A stretch of 64,000 bases of DNA. Origin: Brevibacterium yomogidense. Its GTDB lineage: Bacteria > Actinomycetota > Actinomycetes > Actinomycetales > Brevibacteriaceae. A program made the position numbers and the translations under genes. Numbering within the stretch: the first letter of the stretch is position 1; each line of letters begins with the position of its first letter. This document shows, one piece after another, positions 18,367 to 26,169 of the stretch. The notes below the pieces were generated by a model. The model was not told where the DNA came from. It was given only the letters and a program-made list of their open reading frames with translations, and did no database searches. The stretch spans positions 462,187 through 526,186 of the forward strand of contig NZ_JABASY010000001.1 in the NCBI RefSeq assembly GCF_016107685.1, given 5' to 3'.

Positions 18367-18665
18367 CCTCCCGCGAAAGGGGGCAGCACGTCGACGCGCA
18401 TGCCGGGCGCCGCCGTGTCCTCATCCCGCATCACGACCCCGTTGACCAGGATGCTCGACTGGCCCAGCACCTGCTCCAGCGACGGCTCGCCTGCCGGTGG
18501 CTCCGGGTGGAGGGAGACGAGCAGCACCACGAGCTGCTCCCGCGTGAGCGCATCGATGCGCTCCGGGACGACGACGGCTTCTTCTGCCAGATGCCCGGCA
18601 GCCGCCCGCGCAGCAGCGAAGTAGCGGACCTGCAGGGTGCGCTCCGGCGTCGGATCAGGACTCAT
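18363..18665 (-). CDS. moaD: MoaD, molybdopterin synthase small (sulfur carrier) subunit
   Basis: A 100-residue ubiquitin-fold protein that carries the thiocarboxylate sulfur for the dithiolene of molybdopterin. It begins with a beta strand (LQVRYFAAARAAAG), has SSILVNGVV, and ends in the required C-terminal Gly-Gly (PPFAGG). Partners are MoaE (in the fusion at 23.4 kb) and the MoeB-like activator at 24.7 kb. It is coupled to moeA through a GTGA overlap. Confidence 0.93.
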   Translation of the reverse strand: MSPDPTPERTLQVRYFAAARAAAGHLAEEAVVVPERIDALTREQLVVLLVSLHPEPPAGEPSLEQVLGQSSILVNGVVMRDEDTAAPGMRVDVLPPFAGG

Positions 18666-18758
18666 CGTCGTCTCCCTTCACATGGGCGACCACGTCACGT
18701 GGGCAACCACTCCCACTCAACCACTCATCACGGGTCCGCGGCGAGCAGGCTCACCTGC

Positions 18759-18821
18759 TGAACCGGACTCACCTGACGGATGAGACCCCTCGGCTGAACC
18801 AGACTCATCCGGCGGACGAGA
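18759..18821. repeat. imperfect 27-base direct repeat downstream of moaA
   Basis: Copies 18759-18785 and 18795-18821 both start TGAACC, with a period of 36 bases. A 6-bp hairpin (GGCGGA/TCCGCC, 18811-18827) lies next to the moaA stop and could act in its termination. Confidence 0.45.
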
Positions 18822-18839
18822 TCCGCCCCGGGACGGGGT

Positions 18840-20024
18840 TCAGCCGCCGATGGCGCTCATCGTGCGGTCGGGCTGCACGTAGTCGTCGCTGTCGAGTCCG
18901 GGCGCGTCCATGCCGTGCGCGGCGGGCTTGAGCCACATCGCCTGCTGCCACATGCGGGCGATCACGTCATCGGACTCTCCGGAGCGCAGCGCGGCCGCGA
19001 GGTCGAACTCCTCGTGCGAGAACAGGCAGGACCGCACCTTGCCGTCGGCAGTGACGCGGGTCCGGGTGCATGCGGAGCAGAACGGTTCCGTCACCGAGGC
19101 GATGACACCCACCCGGCCCAGCACCTGCGGGGGATCATCGGGATCCTCTGCACAAGCGTCGAGTGGCAGCACCTTCCAGAGCTCTGCCGGAGCCCCGTTG
19201 CGCGGGGCATCGTCCGGTACGAGCCGCCAGTGCTGACCGAGGAGACCGCGGACTTCCGCAGCAGTGACCATCCCTTCGCGGGTCCACCCGTGGTCGCCGT
19301 CCAACGGCATCTGCTCGATGAACCGCAGGAAGACGCCGCGCTCCAGCGCGTAGGCGAGCAGTTCCGGAGCCTGTTCGTCGTTGGCGCCCCGCATGAGCAC
19401 CGCGTTGAGCTTCACCGGATGCAGACCCGCATCCAGCGCCGCGTCGATCCCCGCGAGCACATCGGCAAGCCGGTCGCGCCGGGCAAGGGTGCGGAACGTC
19501 TCCGCGTCGATCGTGTCGAGGGAGACGTTCAGCCGGGTGAGGCCGGCCTCCGCCAGCGACGCAGCCCGCCGCACGAGCCCGATCCCGTTCGTCGTGAGCG
19601 CGATCGGCAGATCCGGATGGTGGGCGCGGACGCCCGCGATGATCTCCTCCAGGTCCGGCCGGATGAGCGGCTCCCCACCCGTGAGGCGGAGATCCCGCAC
19701 CCCGTGGACGGAGACGGCGATGTCGACGAGGCGGACGACCTCGGCGGGGGTGAGCAGTGACGGCTTCGGCATCCAGTCCATGCCCTCAGCAGGCATGCAG
19801 TACGTGCATCGGAGGTTGCACTTGTCCGTGAGCGAGACCCGCAGGTCCGTGCCCCTGCGACCGAACCGGTCGAGCAGACCGGGTTCCGTCGGGGCGTCGT
19901 GGGCGCGGCGGTCCAGCTCTTCCTTCGTGGAATCGAGCGCACGAGCCCGCAGCACCGCAGCTGTGTCCGGAGAGTCCCCGTCCGTGGCCGTGCGCACGAC
20001 GGGAATGCCGAGGCTCACGTTCAT
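18840..20024 (-). CDS. moaA: MoaA, GTP 3',8-cyclase (radical SAM)
   Basis: A 394-residue enzyme for the first Moco step (GTP to 3',8-cyclo-GTP). The radical-SAM cluster motif CNLRCTYCMPAEG lies near residue 75. RLTGGEPLIRPDL binds SAM. The second C-terminal 4Fe-4S site is CSACTRTRVTADGKVRSCL. The C-terminus ends in Gly-Gly, required for activity. The first about 55 residues are a family-atypical N-terminal extension. The start at 20024 has GTGAGGGT directly upstream; the longer frame to 21137 is not coding-like. MoaC, the next enzyme, is encoded at 22.7 kb on the other strand. Confidence 0.95.
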   Translation of the reverse strand: MNVSLGIPVVRTATDGDSPDTAAVLRARALDSTKEELDRRAHDAPTEPGLLDRFGRRGTDLRVSLTDKCNLRCTYCMPAEGMDWMPKPSLLTPAEVVRLVDIAVSVHGVRDLRLTGGEPLIRPDLEEIIAGVRAHHPDLPIALTTNGIGLVRRAASLAEAGLTRLNVSLDTIDAETFRTLARRDRLADVLAGIDAALDAGLHPVKLNAVLMRGANDEQAPELLAYALERGVFLRFIEQMPLDGDHGWTREGMVTAAEVRGLLGQHWRLVPDDAPRNGAPAELWKVLPLDACAEDPDDPPQVLGRVGVIASVTEPFCSACTRTRVTADGKVRSCLFSHEEFDLAAALRSGESDDVIARMWQQAMWLKPAAHGMDAPGLDSDDYVQPDRTMSAIGG

Positions 20025-20118
20025 ACCCTCACAGTGTACGGGCCCCGGCTCCGCGTTCCCATCCCCTCGGGCTGACCGTTGCCTCCCCGCGGGCTGACCG
20101 GCGCGATAGCCTGCGGAC

Positions 20119-20172
20119 ATGCCTCTTCTCCCCGATCGCACACCCACGCCTGCGGACCGGCCTGATTCCTGA
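20119..20172 (+). CDS. possible 17-codon leader frame overlapping the MFS start
   Basis: ATG at 20119 opens a 17-residue frame (MPLLPDRTPTPADRPDS). Its stop TGA (20170-20172) shares its last base with the MFS start codon. That arrangement favours translational coupling, because no clear ribosome site precedes the MFS gene. The ribosome site of the leader itself is weak. It may equally be chance. Confidence 0.25.
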   Translation: MPLLPDRTPTPADRPDS

Positions 20173-21314
20173 TGAGGGGATCGGTCCTGCGCGAACCGGG
20201 CATGCCGCTGCTGGTGCTCATGACGGTGCTCGGCTTCTCCGGTTTTGCGGCCCTGCTGCCGGTCGCCCCGCTGTGGGCGGTCCACGGGGGCGCCGGCTCC
20301 GTGGGCGCCGGGCTGGTCAACGGCGTGCTCATGCTCTTCACCGTCCTCACCCAGCTGGTGGTGCCGGCGTCCCTGCGCCGGTTCGGCTGGGCGCCGGTGC
20401 TCACCGCGGGGATGCTGCTGCTGGGCCTGCCGGCGGCGGTCTTCGCCGTCAGCGACGACCTCGGGGTCGTGCTCGCGCTGTCCGCGGTGCGCGGGCTGGG
20501 CTTCGGGGTGCTCACCGTGACGGGCAGCGCCCTGGTCGCGGAGCTGGTCGAACCGGCCCGCCGCGGTCAGGCGATCGGCGTGTACGGGCTGGCGATCGCC
20601 GGGCCGCAGGTGCTGTTCGTGTCCGCCGGGCCGTGGATCGTCGAGAACGTGGGCTTCGGGATCATCTTCGCGCTGGGCGTGCTGCCGGCCGTGGGAGTGA
20701 TCCCGGCGGTCATCCTGGGACGTCGGGTCGACCACGTCCCCGACTCGCAGGAGCGGCCCCCGTACGTGCGGCTGCTGCGGCCCATGGCCCTCCTGCTGGC
20801 GGTCACGCTGGCAGGCGGCGCCCTCATCACCTTCATGGCACCGATGAGCGACAGTGCCGCCCTCAGCACGCTCGCCCTGCTGTGCCTCACGGTCGCCGCA
20901 GCGCTCGCCCGATGGCAGGCGGGCGCCTTCTCCGACCGGTACGGGCCGCAGGCGTTCATCTGGCCGCTGGTCCTGCTCACCACCGTCGGCATGTCCGTGC
21001 TGGCGTGGGGCGTGCGAGACCCCCTGGACACCGGTGTGGTGGCCCTGCTGCTGGGCGCGACGCTCGTGGGCATCAGCTACGGGGCCCTGCAGAACCTCAC
21101 GCTCGTCGTCGCGTTCCAGGCCGTCAGTCGGCCCCACTACGGATCAGCCAGCGCGGTGTGGAACGTCGGCTTCGACGCGGGCACCGGCCTGGGATCGGTC
21201 ATCATCGGCATGATCGCGGGCGGCTCGTCGTTCAGCACCGCCCTGCTGGTGGGCGGCGCCTTCTCCCTCCTGACGCTGCCGCTCGCGCTCCGACGACCCC
21301 AGCCCCTCAGGTGA
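20172..21314 (+). CDS. MFS transporter
   Basis: A 380-residue major-facilitator carrier with about 12 hydrophobic helices. It is Gly/Ala/Leu rich with short loops and a FSDRYGPQAF loop resembling the MFS A-motif between the halves. It sits between the two halves of the Moco cluster (moaA divergent, moeA2 85 bases downstream), but nothing in its sequence points to molybdate, and drug or metabolite efflux is as likely. Start choice is uncertain: the coding signal begins near 20172 and a Met at 20202 is an alternative. Confidence 0.85.
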   Translation: MRGSVLREPGMPLLVLMTVLGFSGFAALLPVAPLWAVHGGAGSVGAGLVNGVLMLFTVLTQLVVPASLRRFGWAPVLTAGMLLLGLPAAVFAVSDDLGVVLALSAVRGLGFGVLTVTGSALVAELVEPARRGQAIGVYGLAIAGPQVLFVSAGPWIVENVGFGIIFALGVLPAVGVIPAVILGRRVDHVPDSQERPPYVRLLRPMALLLAVTLAGGALITFMAPMSDSAALSTLALLCLTVAAALARWQAGAFSDRYGPQAFIWPLVLLTTVGMSVLAWGVRDPLDTGVVALLLGATLVGISYGALQNLTLVVAFQAVSRPHYGSASAVWNVGFDAGTGLGSVIIGMIAGGSSFSTALLVGGAFSLLTLPLALRRPQPLR

Positions 21315-21399
21315 CCGGGTAGGAGACCACCCGAAGCTCCGCGTCCCCGCACCAAAAAGCGACTGACCGGTAATACTTCGCCCCGGTAGAGTCGCGGGC

Positions 21400-22719
21400 A
21401 TGACCGAAACCGGCGCGCAGGCGTCCACCTCCACCTTCCGGGGCCCCTTCCACGACTGGTCGGAACCACGCAGCCTCGAGGCGCACGTGAGTGCTCTCGT
21501 CGCGGCGCTGAGCGTCCGCACGATCGGCGCGGAGACCGTCCGCGCGTCCGACGCCCTGGACCGCGCACTCGTGGACGACCTGCACGCCCCTTTCGACCTG
21601 CCCCGGTTCGACAACTCCCAGATGGACGGGTTCGCCCTCGACGCGACGTCCACTCCCGGATCGTTCGACGTGGGCGCGATGATCCCGGCGGGGCACACCG
21701 GTGAACCGGTGCCGCAGGGGATGGCCGTACCGATCATGACGGGCGCCCCGATCCCGCCCGGCGCCAACGCCGTCGTCCCCGTCGAGGCGACCGAGGGGTA
21801 CGACTCGCCGTTCATCCGCGTCGACGAGACGCGTGCGGGGGAGTTCGTCCGCCCCCGCGGCAGCGACATCACGGCGGGGGACACCGCCTTCCCGGCGGGG
21901 ACCGCGCTGCGGTCGGCGGGGCTGGGGGTGCTCGCGGCGTTCGGCCTCACGGAGATCGCGGTGCGCGCCCGCCCCCGCGTGCTCATCGTCACCGGTGGGG
22001 ACGAAGTGGCGGCACCGGGCGAGCGGCTGCGCTCCGACCAGGTGTTCGACACGAACTCCGCGCTGCTGAGCGCCGTCCTGCGCCGCTGCGGGGCCGTGGT
22101 CGTCGAGGCGATCGTCGTCGACGACTCCGTGGATGACTTCCGTGCCGCACTGGGGGAGCGCGTGCGGGCGGTCGACCCGGACCTCGTCGTCACGAGCGGC
22201 GGCATCAGCGCCGGCCGGTTCGAGGTGGTCCAGCAGGGGCTCGCGCCCGGCGGCGATCTCGACGGCTTCACTCCCGTCGTGGGCTTCGGGCCGGTCGCGA
22301 TGCAGCCGGGCGGTCCGCAGGGCATGGGCGTTCTGCGCGACGAGGACGGCGACTCCATCCCGATCGTCTGCTTCCCCGGCAACCCCGTGAGCACGTGGGT
22401 GAGCGCCCACGTGCTGCTGCGGGACGCGCTGGCGCGGGCGTGGCACACGGGACGGCCGTCGCGGAAGGTGACCGCCGCACTCGTCGACCCGGTCACGTCG
22501 CTGCCCACCCGCACGCAGCTGCGCCGGGCCGACCTGGACGTGGGCCTCCTGTCCGACGGTTCGATCGACTCGGAATCGACCCAGCTGCGGGTGCGCGCGT
22601 TCGCCGGCACCGGCTCCCACCTGCTCGCGACCGCTGCTCGCGCGGACTCCCTCATCGTCGTCCCGCCCGGCAGCGGAGAACTGCCCGCCGGCACCCCCGT
22701 CGAGGTGGTGCTCCTGTGA
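21400..22719 (+). CDS. moeA: MoeA, molybdopterin molybdenumtransferase (copy 2)
   Basis: A 439-residue MoeA paralogue with a more canonical signature set than copy 1: FDLPRFDNSQMDGFALD, IMTGAPIPPGANAVVP, RGSDI, VTGGDEV, FDTNSALL, VVTSGGISAGRFE and CFPGNPVSTW. It begins a tight plus-strand operon moeA-moaC-mogA/moaE, each joined by a GTGA or ATGA overlap. Role: molybdate insertion into MPT-AMP made by the MogA domain encoded two genes on. Two MoeA proteins in actinobacteria are common; one may serve a different metal or substrate form. Confidence 0.93.
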   Translation: MTETGAQASTSTFRGPFHDWSEPRSLEAHVSALVAALSVRTIGAETVRASDALDRALVDDLHAPFDLPRFDNSQMDGFALDATSTPGSFDVGAMIPAGHTGEPVPQGMAVPIMTGAPIPPGANAVVPVEATEGYDSPFIRVDETRAGEFVRPRGSDITAGDTAFPAGTALRSAGLGVLAAFGLTEIAVRARPRVLIVTGGDEVAAPGERLRSDQVFDTNSALLSAVLRRCGAVVVEAIVVDDSVDDFRAALGERVRAVDPDLVVTSGGISAGRFEVVQQGLAPGGDLDGFTPVVGFGPVAMQPGGPQGMGVLRDEDGDSIPIVCFPGNPVSTWVSAHVLLRDALARAWHTGRPSRKVTAALVDPVTSLPTRTQLRRADLDVGLLSDGSIDSESTQLRVRAFAGTGSHLLATAARADSLIVVPPGSGELPAGTPVEVVLL

Positions 22720-23369
22720 CCGGCCACGACGACGCCCGCACCGCCGGCAGGCTCACCCACGTCCGCGCGGACGGCAGCGCGCACATGGTCGACGTGTCCG
22801 CGAAGGCCGTGACCACACGGATCGCCGTCGCCTCCTCCCGGCTCACGACCGCCGCCGAGGTCGTCGACCAGATGCTCGACGGCACCCTCCCGAAGGGCGA
22901 CGCCCTGGCGGTGGCACGTGTCGCAGGCATCATGGCGGCGAAGCGCACCCCCGAACTGGTGCCCCTGTGCCACCCGCTGCCGCTCACCGGGGTCTCCGTC
23001 GACCTGGAGCGTGCGGCGGACGATCCGGGTGCGATCGACATCCGTGCGCGGGTGAAGACGACCGGGGTGACCGGGGTGGAGATGGAGGCGCTCACCGCGG
23101 CCTCCGTCGCAGCCCTCACCCTCTACGACATGGTGAAGGCGCTCGATCGCGATGCCATCATCGGCCCCACGCGTGTCGAGCAGAAGTCGGGAGGGGCCTC
23201 GGGCGACTGGGGCAGGGGACCCGGCGGCGGCCTCGGTGCCGGGGACAATGACGGGGACATCGAAGGGGAAGACGGCCTCGGTGACGGGGGCGGCGCAGGG
23301 AATGGCGGCCTCGGTGACGCGGGTGGGGAACAGGATGACGACCTCGTCGAGGGGAAGGGTCAGGCATGA
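22716..23369 (+). CDS. moaC: MoaC, cyclic pyranopterin monophosphate synthase
   Basis: A 217-residue enzyme converting the MoaA product to cPMP. It has MVDVSAKAVTTRIA, KGDALAVARVAGIMAAKRT, LVPLCHPLPLTGV (active-site His), VEMEALTAASVAALTLYDMVKA and the C-terminal catalytic Lys region RVEQKSGG. The family usually ends there, near residue 165. This protein adds about 50 residues of Gly/Asp/Glu-rich low-complexity sequence. The GTG start overlaps the moeA stop, and its own stop overlaps the next start. Confidence 0.95.
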   Translation: MTGHDDARTAGRLTHVRADGSAHMVDVSAKAVTTRIAVASSRLTTAAEVVDQMLDGTLPKGDALAVARVAGIMAAKRTPELVPLCHPLPLTGVSVDLERAADDPGAIDIRARVKTTGVTGVEMEALTAASVAALTLYDMVKALDRDAIIGPTRVEQKSGGASGDWGRGPGGGLGAGDNDGDIEGEDGLGDGGGAGNGGLGDAGGEQDDDLVEGKGQA

Positions 23370-24637
23370 CGCGGGTGACGCGACCGGACGCGGACCGGCG
23401 GCCGCGACGGGCGACGCGCGGCGGTGACCGGTCGGCGACGTTCGGTGAGGGGCGGCGGGCCGTCGTGCTCGTCGTGTCGTCGTCTGCCGCGGCGGGGACG
23501 GCGGAGGACTACGCCGGGCCGCTGCTGGTGGGCTGGCTGGCCGAACGCGGCTACCTGGTCGACGGCACGCACGTCGTCGCCGACGGGCCCGCAGTGGGCG
23601 CCGCGCTGCGCCACCACCTGCACGAACGGCCGGAAGCCGAGCGTCCCCGCGTCCTCGTGACGACCGGAGGGACGGGGCTCGCACCCGACGACTGGACGCC
23701 CGAGGAGACCCGGAAGATCCTCGACAAGGAGGCGAGCGGGCTCGTGCAGGCGCTCATCGACCACGGGATGGCGAAGCTGCCGGAAGCCGCCATGAGCCGC
23801 GGCACCGCCGGATCCAGCGGCCGCACGTTCGTCGTCAACCTGCCCGGATCCGTAGGCGGTGTGAAGGACGGGATCACCGTCCTCGACCCGATCCTCCACC
23901 ACATCCAGGCGCAGCTCGAAGGTGGCGCCGACAACGGCGTCCACCCGCCCCGCGACGCCGCAGCGGCGGAGGTGGCGGAGCTGGTCGGTGCGGCTGGAGT
24001 GGGCGGTGTGCATGCGAGCGGTGCGCACGGGACGGGGACCGGCGGTGCGCATGTGAGTGGCGACGGCAACCGCGGTGACGACGTGGGCGCGGGCCACGAG
24101 GACGTGGTGGGCGCGGGGCCGGACGTCGGAGCGCAGTCACGGGGCAGTGCGGAGTCTCAGTCCGGTGCGGTGAGCGGGGACGGGGAGTCGGGTGGGGACT
24201 CGGGGTCGGTGCTCCGCCCTTTCGCGTCGGGACTCATCACGGACAAGACGCTGTGCCTGGCGGCCGCCGAAGCGCGGGTGAAGACCCCGCACACCGGCGC
24301 CGTCGCCGTGTTCCGCGGGGTCGTGCGCGACCATGACAGCGGCCGCGGGGACGTCGTGGGGCTCGAGTACACGGCGCACCCGGCGGCGCAGAGCGTGCTC
24401 GACGAGGTGCTCGCGGATGCGTTGGTCGACTTCCCGCGGGTGAGGCTGTGGGCTGAGCACCGGATCGGCGAACTGGTGATCGGTGACGACGCCCTGCTGG
24501 TCGTCGCGGCATCCGCGCACCGGAAGGAGGCCTTCACGGCGTGCGCGGAACTCGTCGACCGCATCAAGGACCGCGTGCCGATCTGGAAGCGGCAGGACTA
24601 CGCGAACGGCGACCACGACTGGGTGGGCATCGAGTGA
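23366..24637 (+). CDS. MogA-MoaE fusion: MPT adenylyltransferase plus MPT synthase large subunit
   Basis: A 423-residue fusion. Residues about 30-185 are a MogA/MoaB domain (VLVTTGGTGLAPDDWTPEET, AMSRGTAGSSGRTFVVNLPGS), which adenylylates molybdopterin. A Gly/Ala/Ser/His-rich linker of about 100 residues follows. Residues about 285-423 are MoaE (GAVAVFRGVVRD, GLEYTAHPAA, HRIGELVIGDDALLVVAASAHRKEAF, PIWKRQ with catalytic Lys), which with MoaD adds sulfur to cPMP. The fusion joins two consecutive Moco steps. No frameshift is seen; both domains are complete. Confidence 0.93.
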   Translation: MTRVTRPDADRRPRRATRGGDRSATFGEGRRAVVLVVSSSAAAGTAEDYAGPLLVGWLAERGYLVDGTHVVADGPAVGAALRHHLHERPEAERPRVLVTTGGTGLAPDDWTPEETRKILDKEASGLVQALIDHGMAKLPEAAMSRGTAGSSGRTFVVNLPGSVGGVKDGITVLDPILHHIQAQLEGGADNGVHPPRDAAAAEVAELVGAAGVGGVHASGAHGTGTGGAHVSGDGNRGDDVGAGHEDVVGAGPDVGAQSRGSAESQSGAVSGDGESGGDSGSVLRPFASGLITDKTLCLAAAEARVKTPHTGAVAVFRGVVRDHDSGRGDVVGLEYTAHPAAQSVLDEVLADALVDFPRVRLWAEHRIGELVIGDDALLVVAASAHRKEAFTACAELVDRIKDRVPIWKRQDYANGDHDWVGIE

Positions 24638-24697
24638 GCTGGGTTGGCGTGAGATGAGCCGACGTGTGGCGGGCATGCTGAGCCGGACAGGAGTGCG

Positions 24698-26029
24698 GTG
24701 AGCGCAGACGGTCGGTACGCGCGGCAGCTGCAGGTCCCCGGAGTGGGCGCGGAGGGCCAGGCGCGACTGGGGGCCGCGCGTGTGCTGCTGGTGGGCGCCG
24801 GCGGCCTGGGCAGCCCGGCGGGTCTGTACCTCGCGGCAGCGGGGATCGGGACGATCGGGATCGTCGACGACGACCGTGTCGAGCGCAGCAACCTCCACCG
24901 GCAGATCGTCCACAGGACGGACGACGAGGGCAGGCTCAAGGTCGAGTCCGCCGCCGATGCCCTGCGCGCGCTCAACCCCGAGGTGACGGTCGTGACCCAC
25001 ACCGTGCGGCTCACCGCGGACACGGTCATGGACGTGGTCGACGGGTACGACGTGGTGGTCGACGGTGCGGATTCGTTCGCCACCCGCTACGTGGTGTCCG
25101 ACGCGTGCACCCTCCTGGACATCCCCCACGTGTGGGCCGCCGTCCTCACCGACGGCGGGCAGCTGAGCGTCTTCCACGGGTCGAAGGGCCCCGTGTACCG
25201 CGACCTCCTGCCGGTCATGCCACCAGCGGGTTCGGTGCCCAGCTGCGCGGTGGCCGGAGTGCTGGGCACAGTGCCGGGCGTGCTGGGGACAGCGATGGCC
25301 GGGGAGGTGCTCAAGCTGGTGCTGGGCATCGGGCGGCCAGCGATCGGACGAGTGCTCGTCTACGACATGCTCACCGCCGAATGGGAGACCGTGCCGCTCG
25401 CGCGCTCGCCCCACGTGGAGCGGCCGCGCGTCGCTGCCGATGTGGGGCGCGGCGTGCCGCAGCAGGTGAACGTGGCGGAACTGGCGCGCGTGGTGGGCGT
25501 GGAGGGGGGCACGGCCGGTGGCGATCGCGCGGCCGGTGTCAGCAGCGCCGATGCCGCTGCGGGTGCCGATGCCGATGCGGGTGCCGCTGCGGGTGCCGAT
25601 CGACGAGACACCGCACTCCGGTCCGAAACACCGGCGCAGACCGCGGTGTCTCGAACCAGTGGACGGTCTCTCGCGGAACGGTCTGCCGTGCGCTCACTCG
25701 TCGTGGACGTCCGCACCCCCGCCGAGGCCGCCGCGGGGATGATTCCCGGCGCTCGCCTCCTGCCGATCGACCGGATCGAGGAGGAGCCCGAGGCCGCACT
25801 TTCGGTGTTGCGGGAGTGGTCACAGGAATCGACGGAGCCGGTCGATGTGTACCTGCATTGCCAGGCAGGATCGCGGTCGGCGAGGGCGCAGGAAGTGCTC
25901 GGTCGATTCGTCGATCATGACGCTGGGCTGCGGCTGCATGATCTTGCCGGTGGCTACGAAGCGTGGATCCGAGAGTTCCCGAACGACGTCACCCACGAGG
26001 GGGAGGACGGCAGCACCTCCGGACGCTGA
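24698..26029 (+). CDS. moeB: ThiF/MoeB-type adenylyltransferase with C-terminal rhodanese domain
   Basis: A 443-residue protein. The N-terminal E1-like domain (about 5-245) has the nucleotide motif GAGGLGSPAGLYLAAAGIG, DDDRVERSNLHRQ and SCAVAGVLG (candidate catalytic Cys). The C-terminal rhodanese domain (about 330-430) has active loop CQAGSRSAR. Together they would adenylylate and sulfurate the MoaD C-terminus. Odd points: the paired CxxC zinc ligands of E. coli MoeB are absent (GPVYRDLLP where MoeB has CYRCLFP). The linker is Ala/Asp-rich and contains a palindromic repeat element (25602-25676). GTG start with ACAGGAG upstream. ThiS or another sulfur carrier could also be a partner. Confidence 0.9.
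   Translation: MSADGRYARQLQVPGVGAEGQARLGAARVLLVGAGGLGSPAGLYLAAAGIGTIGIVDDDRVERSNLHRQIVHRTDDEGRLKVESAADALRALNPEVTVVTHTVRLTADTVMDVVDGYDVVVDGADSFATRYVVSDACTLLDIPHVWAAVLTDGGQLSVFHGSKGPVYRDLLPVMPPAGSVPSCAVAGVLGTVPGVLGTAMAGEVLKLVLGIGRPAIGRVLVYDMLTAEWETVPLARSPHVERPRVAADVGRGVPQQVNVAELARVVGVEGGTAGGDRAAGVSSADAAAGADADAGAAAGADRRDTALRSETPAQTAVSRTSGRSLAERSAVRSLVVDVRTPAEAAAGMIPGARLLPIDRIEEEPEAALSVLREWSQESTEPVDVYLHCQAGSRSARAQEVLGRFVDHDAGLRLHDLAGGYEAWIREFPNDVTHEGEDGSTSGR
25602..25676. repeat. palindromic repeat element, copy B, inside the MoeB-rhodanese coding sequence
   Basis: The left arm starts ACGAGACACCGCACTCCGGT (from 25603) and is imperfectly complementary to the right arm ending near 25676. It aligns base for base over most of its length with the intergenic element at 54359-54432, sharing ACGAGACACCGC, CTCCGGT and the GAACC segment. 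Here it is translated in frame as part of the interdomain linker (about 25 residues beginning RRDTALRSE). Confidence 0.8.
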
Positions 26030-26169
26030 TGCAGCGCCATCCCGGAACGGGGGGTCGTACTGCTTACTTGCAGACGGGGTGGCCCGCGCCGGGGGTGATG
26101 CTGCTGCCCTCGTCGCGAGGAGTGCGAGACACTGGAGGGACAGCAGGAACCGGAGAGTAGGGGGCGGCG

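Noticed and set aside
20025-21137. N-terminal extension of MoaA to 21137
   Set aside because: It overlaps the MFS gene on the other strand and is a GC-bias shadow; MoaA starts at 20024 behind a good ribosome site.
21144-23684. Very long minus-strand frame opposite moeA-moaC
   Set aside because: Typical antisense frame caused by high GC3; Arg/Ser/Pro-rich with no domain similarity.
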